Positions 4,845 through 5,845 of a stretch of 5,845 nucleotides of DNA are shown piece by piece. Numbering within the stretch: position 1 is the first letter of the stretch; the number at the start of each line of letters is the position of its first letter. Under the pieces are notes generated by a model that was not told the DNA's origin, made no database searches, and saw nothing but the letters and a program-made list of their open reading frames with translations. Source of the stretch: Clostridiales bacterium (GTDB lineage Bacteria; Bacillota; Clostridia; Oscillospirales; JAAYOS01); NCBI GenBank assembly GCA_012521525.1, contig JAAYMG010000171.1:1-5845 (forward strand), in the 5' to 3' direction. The translations under genes were made by a program, and so were the position numbers.

Positions 4845-5845
4845 ATGAAAAAACTGTTGGCAGTTCTTCTTGCATCGCTGATGGTTTTTGGCTTGGTTGC
4901 CTGTTCCAATTCAGGAGACGGCAAAGTAACTCCGACTTCGAATCCTAGCAGCAAGCCAAATGAAACTACGAATCCCGGCAGCAGCAACGAAGAACCATAT
5001 GCGGTTCAGTTGTATTTCCCGACCATGATGACGATCCCGAGTGCGGAAGCTATTAAGGACGTCGAGAACGCCATCAATGACCACATCAAGAACAACCTGG
5101 GTATCACCGATATCAAGTTGGATCTTCAGTTTGGTCATCTCGCTGACTACAGCACCACTGCGAACATGCAGCTTGCTTCAGGCGAGAAGATGGATATCTA
5201 CCTTGCGCTCCCGTTGAACACGGCAGTTGCAAACGGCTATCTGCTTCCTCTGAACGATTATCTTGACAACGAGCTGAAAGGCGCTGCAGAGATAGTCAAA
5301 GACTGGCTGCCCTGCGGTACGATCGACGGCACCATATATGCCATCCCCTGCTACAAAGGCCAGGTATTGAGCTGGAAGTACATCTATGACAAAGCCTATG
5401 TCGACGGCGTATATGACATGAGCAAAGTCAAGTCGGTTGACGACCTTGATGCGGCTCTTGCAGCTCTCAAGGCAGCTCATCCGAATGAGCGCTTCATGGT
5501 TTACAACAACCAGCTTCATACTCTCTACTGCTGGCAGGATCACACCAACGTTATAGGCACATACTTCGCAACAGTCGGTGACAGCACAGAGCTCGTCAAC
5601 TACTTTGAGACCGAAGCTTTCAAGAAAGGTGTCTATAAGGCATACGAGTGGAGCCGGCTTGGCTACTCGGATCCCGAAGGTTCCAACAATACACTTGGAC
5701 ATGACGCGGTCATTATGTCCGGCCAGTCCAAGGGCGTTATAATGGGCCATGCGTACTCCATTGAGACTATCGAATTGATGTTCACGATGAACAATACCTA
5801 TGGCGGAGAGTTCGGCGCTGTTGAGATCGCAAGGTCCGATATGAC
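4845..5845 (+). CDS. Lipoprotein ABC-transporter extracellular solute-binding protein, 5' part (runs off the window)
   Basis: The frame opens at ATG 4845, 10 bases after GGAGG (4830-4834), and stays open for 333 codons to the window edge. Residues 1-19 form a lipoprotein signal peptide (MKK, then a hydrophobic core) with a lipobox LVAC, so Cys20 would be lipidated and anchor the protein outside the membrane. Residues 21-50 are a Ser/Asn/Thr/Pro-rich linker. The mature domain from about 52 (AVQLYFPT...) contains SGEKMDIYL (112-120), YLLPLNDYL (132-140) and DGTIYAIPCYKG (161-172). These are hallmarks of carbohydrate-binding proteins of CUT1-type importers, the group that includes DUF3502/LipO-like members of about 500 residues. 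Its permease and ATPase genes would be expected downstream or elsewhere. An ATG at 4837 is out of frame and hits a stop after three codons. The placement after the GH13 phosphorylase and the shared upstream 9-mer suggest it imports that enzyme's glycoside substrate (inference). Confidence 0.88.
   Translation, partial: MKKLLAVLLASLMVFGLVACSNSGDGKVTPTSNPSSKPNETTNPGSSNEEPYAVQLYFPTMMTIPSAEAIKDVENAINDHIKNNLGITDIKLDLQFGHLADYSTTANMQLASGEKMDIYLALPLNTAVANGYLLPLNDYLDNELKGAAEIVKDWLPCGTIDGTIYAIPCYKGQVLSWKYIYDKAYVDGVYDMSKVKSVDDLDAALAALKAAHPNERFMVYNNQLHTLYCWQDHTNVIGTYFATVGDSTELVNYFETEAFKKGVYKAYEWSRLGYSDPEGSNNTLGHDAVIMSGQSKGVIMGHAYSIETIELMFTMNNTYGGEFGAVEIARSDM

Noticed and set aside
5178..5750. 190-codon open frame on the minus strand
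   Set aside because: It lies wholly opposite the binding-protein gene, has no ribosome site or recognisable domain, and is a codon-bias shadow.

Overview
The window looks like a carbohydrate-catabolism region of a Gram-positive anaerobe, most likely in Clostridia (Lachnospiraceae-like). This is inferred from strong AGGAGG-type ribosome binding sites, a lipoprotein-anchored sugar-binding protein, a KDPG aldolase carrying the C-terminal VOC-like extension I associate with Firmicutes, and a GH13 sucrose-phosphorylase-type enzyme. All real genes read on the + strand. I see no RNA gene, insertion sequence, CRISPR array or phage gene.

Layout. (1) Bases 1-2582 hold a tight operon. It starts with the 3' end of a gene that looks like a sugar-phosphate isomerase/epimerase (stop at 130). 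An aldehyde dehydrogenase follows (150-1583; true start at 150, not at the upstream GTG at 60), then a KDPG/KHG aldolase with a C-terminal VOC-like domain (1623-2582, alternative starts 1608/1611). A 16-bp hairpin at 2628-2664 follows and may end transcription. (2) Bases 2583-2914 are a 332-base gap containing that hairpin, a tandem 10-mer and, near its 3' end, a striking tandem 17-bp repeat. (3) Bases 2915-4597 encode a 560-residue GH13 glycosyl phosphorylase of the sucrose phosphorylase type. It has the full catalytic triad and about 60 extra residues before the catalytic core. (4) Bases 4598-4844 are an AT-rich promoter region with further repeats. (5) From 4845 to the window edge runs the start of a lipoprotein ABC-transporter solute-binding protein.

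How it may work together. The first operon would isomerise a sugar acid or related compound, cleave a 2-keto-3-deoxy acid to pyruvate plus an aldehyde, and oxidise an aldehyde; the exact substrate is not visible. The second part pairs a disaccharide/glycoside phosphorylase with a sugar-uptake lipoprotein. A 9-mer, AAACGATTG, occurs four times in the window, always on the + strand: twice before the phosphorylase gene and twice before the binding-protein gene. None lies inside a gene. This is the best evidence here for shared regulation of these two genes, possibly by a LacI-type regulator not encoded in the window.

I do not see a clearly new system. The most useful leads are the shared operator-like motif, the unassigned substrate of the GH13 enzyme, and the coupling of that enzyme to the transporter.
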